DNA of 10,426 nt from Calditrichia bacterium. Lineage in GTDB: Bacteria; Calditrichota; Calditrichia; Calditrichales; Calditrichaceae. Of this stretch, positions 7,941 to 10,426 are shown one piece after another. The stretch is taken from NCBI GenBank assembly GCA_027039465.1, contig JALWEA010000340.1:1-10426 (forward strand), written 5' to 3'. The translations under genes and the position numbers were made by a program. The notes below the pieces were generated by a model. The model ran no database searches, was not told where the DNA came from, and was given only the letters and a program-made list of their open reading frames with translations. The first letter of the stretch is position 1. Each line of letters starts with the position of its first letter.

Positions 7941-8257
7941 TTATTTCAACGGCGGATAAAATTCCCGGCAAAGAAATCAGTGAAATTTTAGGCATTGTTA
8001 AAGGCAACACGATCCGTGCCCGCAATATCGGACGCGATATTTTAGCAGTCTTTAAAAATATCATTGGCGGAGAAATTGAAGAATACACCAAACTGATGGC
8101 GGAAGCGCGCGAGCAGGCTCTTGATCGGATGAAGCAAATGGCTAATGAATTAGGCGCCGATGCTATTATTAATGTACGTTTTGCGACTTCCTACATTATG
8201 GCCAATGCGGCAGAGATTCTGGTTTACGGCACTGCTGTGAAATTGAAAAACAAATGA
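7937..8257 (+). CDS. YbjQ/UPF0145 family protein (putative heavy-metal-binding domain)
   Basis: The 106-aa protein matches the YbjQ family over its full length (E. coli YbjQ is 107 aa). Family hallmarks visible are a GIVKG strand (19-23), the NIGRDILAVFKNIIGG segment (30-45), AREQAL in the long helix, ELGADAIINV (71-80) and the final YGTAVK strand (97-102). The family forms small oligomeric domains of unproven function; the metal-binding label is a database name, not something visible here, as the protein has no Cys or His. It starts with GTG, preceded at 8 nt by a strong AGGAGG (7923-7928), and overlaps the anti-sigma stop by 4 nt. The coupling suggests a role in the same membrane-stress circuit, perhaps as a partner of the anti-sigma factor. 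That is inference. Confidence 0.9.
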   Translation: MIISTADKIPGKEISEILGIVKGNTIRARNIGRDILAVFKNIIGGEIEEYTKLMAEAREQALDRMKQMANELGADAIINVRFATSYIMANAAEILVYGTAVKLKNK

Positions 8258-8285
8258 GTTGTATTCGCGCTGTTGTACTATTTTT

Positions 8286-8342
8286 GGGTTAAGAGTTAAA
8301 TAGTTAAGCGATAAGGGTAAAGGGTGAAGAGGTAGAGTGAAG
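8286..8342. repeat. Degenerate heptamer tandem array, G-rich (consensus GGGTWAA)
   Basis: Eight consecutive units can be read from 8286: GGGTTAA, GAGTTAA, ATAGTTAA (one extra base), GCGATAA, GGGTAAA, GGGTGAA, GAGGTAG, AGTGAAG. The 7-nt period is kept almost perfectly while the bases drift. The array lies directly after the sigma-factor operon. AAGGGTAAA (8313-8321) within it has an exact reverse complement at 8344-8352, which could form a 9-bp hairpin with a 22-nt loop and might act as a weak transcription end; no T-run follows. Confidence 0.6.
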
Positions 8343-8381
8343 TTTTACCCTTTAATCGGAGGAACTTTGTACTAATTTCAA

Positions 8382-8430
8382 TTCCAAGTTTCAAGTTCCC
8401 AGTTCCCAGTTCCTAATTCCTAATCTCCAG
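8382..8430. repeat. Degenerate heptamer tandem array (consensus TTCCMAG)
   Basis: Seven in-phase units occupy 8382-8430: TTCCAAG, TTTCAAG, TTCCCAG, TTCCCAG, TTCCTAA, TTCCTAA, TCTCCAG. A further TTTCAA (8376-8381) sits just ahead. It occupies the gap before the glycosyltransferase gene. The constant period with drifting bases is not coding: the surrounding frames hold no plausible ORF. No function is known to me. Confidence 0.7.
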
Positions 8431-8466
8431 GTTGCATTCCATTTATCCATTGACTAATTTTGCCCC

Positions 8467-9612
8467 ATGGAACAAACCCAAAAAGCACACATTTTTCTAT
8501 TAACCATTTCGGATTTGCGTTATGAGGCAAACATTCACCGCAAAGTACAAACGCTTGTCCGAGCCGGTTATCAAGTTGAAATTTTATGCGCTTACCATTC
8601 CGATCTGGACTTGTCTCCCTGGAAAAATATTGCACTGACACGCATTAAACTTCCGGGCGGCCCTACTTTTTGGCGCTTTTTTGTTTTTGTCATTAAAAGT
8701 TTTTTGAAAATCATTCGTAAGAAAGCCGATTTATTTATTGCTTATGATTATTTGCCTTTGGCGCCGTTGCGGCTTAAATCCTTCTTTAATCAATGTAAAT
8801 ACGTTTACGACAGTGTTGAATTGTTAGCCGGACTCAATTCTTTGGTAAATCGCCCATGGCGGCAAAAGTTTTGGTTGCGGTACGAACGCTTCGGATTGCA
8901 GAAATGTTCGGCCTCTTTTACGGTTTGCGCCTCGGATGCCGAAGAGTTGCAACGCATTTATCCTCGGTTAAAAGTGGTCGGGTATGTGCGTAATATTCCG
9001 GAATATCATCCGTTGCCGAAATCGGATTTTTTACGTCGAAGATATGCCATTCCCGAACAAAACAAAATCGGCATTTATCAGGGGATGATTTTTGAAGGTC
9101 GGGGACTTCGTGAAATTCTAACGGCATGTAAAGATATTGACAACCTTACCCTTGTCTTCGTCGGTGACGGGCCGTTACTGAATGAATTGAAAAAGATGTC
9201 TGAATTTTACGGCATTCAGGATCGCGTGATTTTCACGGGCTTGATTCCGTTCCAAAAATTAGGTCGGTACACCGCTTCGGCTGATTTTGGTTTTACTGTT
9301 ATTTCGGGCAAGGGATTGAGTTATTATCACGCTTTACCCAATAAATTGTTCGAATATATTCAGGCCGGGATTCCCGTAATCGGCAGTAACTATCCCGAGA
9401 TAGCAGCAATTATCGATAAGGAAAAGATCGGTTTTACCGTGGATCCTCATGATATTAAGGGAATTCAAAAAGCGGTACGCGAAATGTTGCGTGAAGATGT
9501 TTACACGCAATTTAAGGAACGATTGAAACGTATTGCGCTTAAATATACCTGGCAGGAAGAATCAAAGAAATATTTGCGGATTATTCAATCGGTCTTTTCA
9601 GAAAAAGAATAG
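8467..9612 (+). CDS. GT4-family glycosyltransferase (GT-B fold)
   Basis: The 381-aa protein has the two Rossmann-like halves of GT-B enzymes. The N-terminal acceptor half (about 8-175) opens with HIFLLTISDLRYEANIHRKV and contains ADLFIAYDYLPLAPL (87-101). The C-terminal donor half (about 199-345) has GIYQG (202-206), LVFVGDGPL (229-237), a VIFTGLIP turn (254-261) and LPNKLFEYIQAGIPVIGSN (290-308). E296 is the conserved second Glu of the EX7E motif; the first position is H288, as in many PNKLFEY-type members. It probably transfers a sugar from a nucleotide-sugar in cell-surface polysaccharide synthesis; donor and acceptor are unknown. The ATG is the first start after the in-frame TAA at 8455-8457, but no Shine-Dalgarno precedes it, so translation may be leaderless or depend on another signal. 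A flippase gene converges from the other side. Confidence 0.92.
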   Translation: MEQTQKAHIFLLTISDLRYEANIHRKVQTLVRAGYQVEILCAYHSDLDLSPWKNIALTRIKLPGGPTFWRFFVFVIKSFLKIIRKKADLFIAYDYLPLAPLRLKSFFNQCKYVYDSVELLAGLNSLVNRPWRQKFWLRYERFGLQKCSASFTVCASDAEELQRIYPRLKVVGYVRNIPEYHPLPKSDFLRRRYAIPEQNKIGIYQGMIFEGRGLREILTACKDIDNLTLVFVGDGPLLNELKKMSEFYGIQDRVIFTGLIPFQKLGRYTASADFGFTVISGKGLSYYHALPNKLFEYIQAGIPVIGSNYPEIAAIIDKEKIGFTVDPHDIKGIQKAVREMLREDVYTQFKERLKRIALKYTWQEESKKYLRIIQSVFSEKE

Positions 9613-9616
9613 TTTT

Positions 9617-9820
9617 TCACTCTTCAAATTCATACGACCAGAAAAAGGGAATATTAAACTTTTTCAGGCGGGCTTCCGCCTTCGGGTGGAAGTGATAGGC
9701 GATGGCCAACGGGAAAATGCCAGCGTTTAAATGTTCTTCAATGCACTTCAGAAGCTTGGCAAATTGCAGAACGTCTTTCGGCCCGAATTGTGCTTGTTTT
9801 GATTCTAAGATTTTGTGAAA
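9617..9820 (-). pseudogene. Remnant resembling the C-terminal half of a PD-(D/E)XK nuclease-fold protein
   Basis: On the minus strand 67 codons run from just after an in-frame TGA (9821-9823) to a TGA at 9617-9619. The translation looks genuinely coding: ILESKQ (residues 4-9) carries an ExK-like motif, KDVLQFAKLLKCIEEH is an amphipathic helix, FPLAIAYHFHPKAEARLKK resembles the following strand and helix, and IPFFWSYEF ends it. This order matches the second half of PD-(D/E)XK-fold domains found in DUF3782-like proteins. There is no ATG, GTG or TTG in a suitable place, the upstream half of the fold is missing, and a terminator sits just before it, so it is probably a 5'-truncated dead gene. Its stop is only 4 nt from the glycosyltransferase stop. 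The family call is from pattern recognition alone. Confidence 0.5.
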
Positions 9821-9822
9821 TC

Positions 9823-9840
9823 AAAAAGGGATGTAATCCC
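9823..9840 (-). terminator. Intrinsic terminator after the flippase gene
   Basis: Read on the minus strand, GGGAT-TAC-ATCCC (9840-9828) forms a 5-bp stem with a 3-nt loop and is followed at once by TTTTTGATTT. It begins 4 nt after the flippase stop codon at 9845-9847. The stem is short, but the position and T-run fit a rho-independent terminator well. Confidence 0.55.
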
Positions 9841-9844
9841 GGAG

Positions 9845-10426
9845 CTATTGATTTGAATTTCCGTTTTGCGGCTTGAAGGGCTCTTTGAGCAATTGAGGTA
9901 GTAGGGCGTTGGAATGTAATTCCCTACTTGCTATGGCTAAAAACGTAATAAATCCCACCCAAAAGGGAAGCTTGACGAAGAGTAGCAATCCAGGCAAAGC
10001 CAGCAAAAGCACCTTGAAAAAAATCGACCGCAAATAAGTATCGGAAATGAAGCGTCGCAAATAAAAAAGCAGTATGATCCAGATTAGCAAAAAACTGAAT
10101 CCCGTAATGATGGCTGCGGAAACGATGCCGAAGCGCGGAATGAAAATAATATTTAAACCGATATTAATCAGTAGTCCTACGGCAGAAATGCGTACCAAAT
10201 CGGAATTGCGATTTTTTAAAATTAACCAGGCGTCGATGGTATGCACATGCCCGTAAATAATGTAACTTAAACCTACGATGTTTAAAATCGTTAAACTCGC
10301 TTCAAATCCCTTGGGAATCAGAACGGAAGGGAAAATATGGAAAATCAGAACAATGAGCCAAAAAATGGACGTTGTGCTAATGGTTATTAGTCCGCTGTAA
10401 GATTTGAGATTTTTAATTAAGAAAGT
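9845..10426 (-). CDS. Polysaccharide biosynthesis flippase, Wzx/MATE-like (MOP superfamily), C-terminal part
   Basis: The frame is open from the right edge of the window (10426) to the TAG at 9845-9847, giving the last 193 residues of a longer membrane protein; the N-terminus lies outside. About six hydrophobic segments are seen (window residues near 12-32, 47-68, 79-96, 101-124, 136-152, 154-168). The stretch NIGLNIIFIPRFGIVSAA is characteristic of the polysaccharide-flippase C-terminal domain, where a helix hairpin repeats the N-terminal half. The family moves lipid-linked oligosaccharide repeat units across the inner membrane for O-antigen, capsule or exopolysaccharide. The GTG at 10246 is internal and should not be used as the start. 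The neighbouring glycosyltransferase fits the same surface-glycan role. The polar tail rich in Asn and Gln is probably cytoplasmic. Confidence 0.88.
   Translation of the reverse strand, partial: TFLIKNLKSYSGLITISTTSIFWLIVLIFHIFPSVLIPKGFEASLTILNIVGLSYIIYGHVHTIDAWLILKNRNSDLVRISAVGLLINIGLNIIFIPRFGIVSAAIITGFSFLLIWIILLFYLRRFISDTYLRSIFFKVLLLALPGLLLFVKLPFWVGFITFLAIASRELHSNALLPQLLKEPFKPQNGNSNQ

Noticed and set aside
9641..9665. GAAAAAG/CTTTTTC inverted repeat as terminator of the glycosyltransferase
   Set aside because: The stem is almost entirely A-T, has an 11-nt loop, and is explained by the codons of the nuclease-fold remnant on the other strand.
9667..9680. GGCGG-CTT-CCGCC hairpin
   Set aside because: It coincides with the HPKAEARL codons of the minus-strand remnant and is not followed by a T-run in either direction.

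Overview
The window looks like a chromosomal piece of a Gram-negative, free-living bacterium of moderately low GC. The signs are large PAS-rich soluble sensor kinases, a stand-alone Rcp1-type receiver, an ECF sigma/anti-sigma pair and envelope-polysaccharide genes with interspersed heptamer repeats. This mix fits the Calditrichota/FCB-like groups, but that assignment is an inference from gene style, not from a marker gene. No phage, insertion sequence, CRISPR array, tRNA or rRNA is visible.

Layout. Positions 1-5793 (minus strand) hold a three-gene phosphorelay block. It runs, in transcription order, from a 733-aa PAS-GAF-GAF-histidine kinase, through a 148-aa single-domain response regulator, to a hybrid kinase (REC-PAS x4-HisKA-HATPase-REC) that runs off the left edge. 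All three are cytoplasmic by sequence. The kinase and the receiver are separated by a 255-nt gap rich in inverted repeats. Positions 5941-6708 (minus) encode a YdfG-like short-chain dehydrogenase with a clear sigma70-type promoter. A 231-nt divergent region with a 12-bp perfect inverted repeat separates it from the plus-strand operon.

Positions 6940-8257 (plus) carry a tightly coupled operon: an ECF sigma factor, a two-TM zinc anti-sigma factor and a YbjQ/UPF0145 protein, each overlapping the next by 4 nt. The 209-nt gap after it holds two different degenerate heptamer arrays. Positions 8467-9612 (plus) encode a GT4 glycosyltransferase with no visible Shine-Dalgarno. On the opposite strand, converging on it, are the C-terminal part of a Wzx/MATE-type flippase (9845 to the right edge), a compact intrinsic terminator, and a promoterless, start-less 67-codon remnant resembling the C-terminal half of a PD-(D/E)XK nuclease-fold protein.

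Together the window shows signal transduction (phosphorelay plus ECF regulon) next to surface-glycan genes. The items most worth a second look are the sigma/anti-sigma/YbjQ operon whose anti-sigma has no periplasmic sensor, the structured gap between kinase and receiver, the heptamer arrays, and the nuclease-fold remnant.
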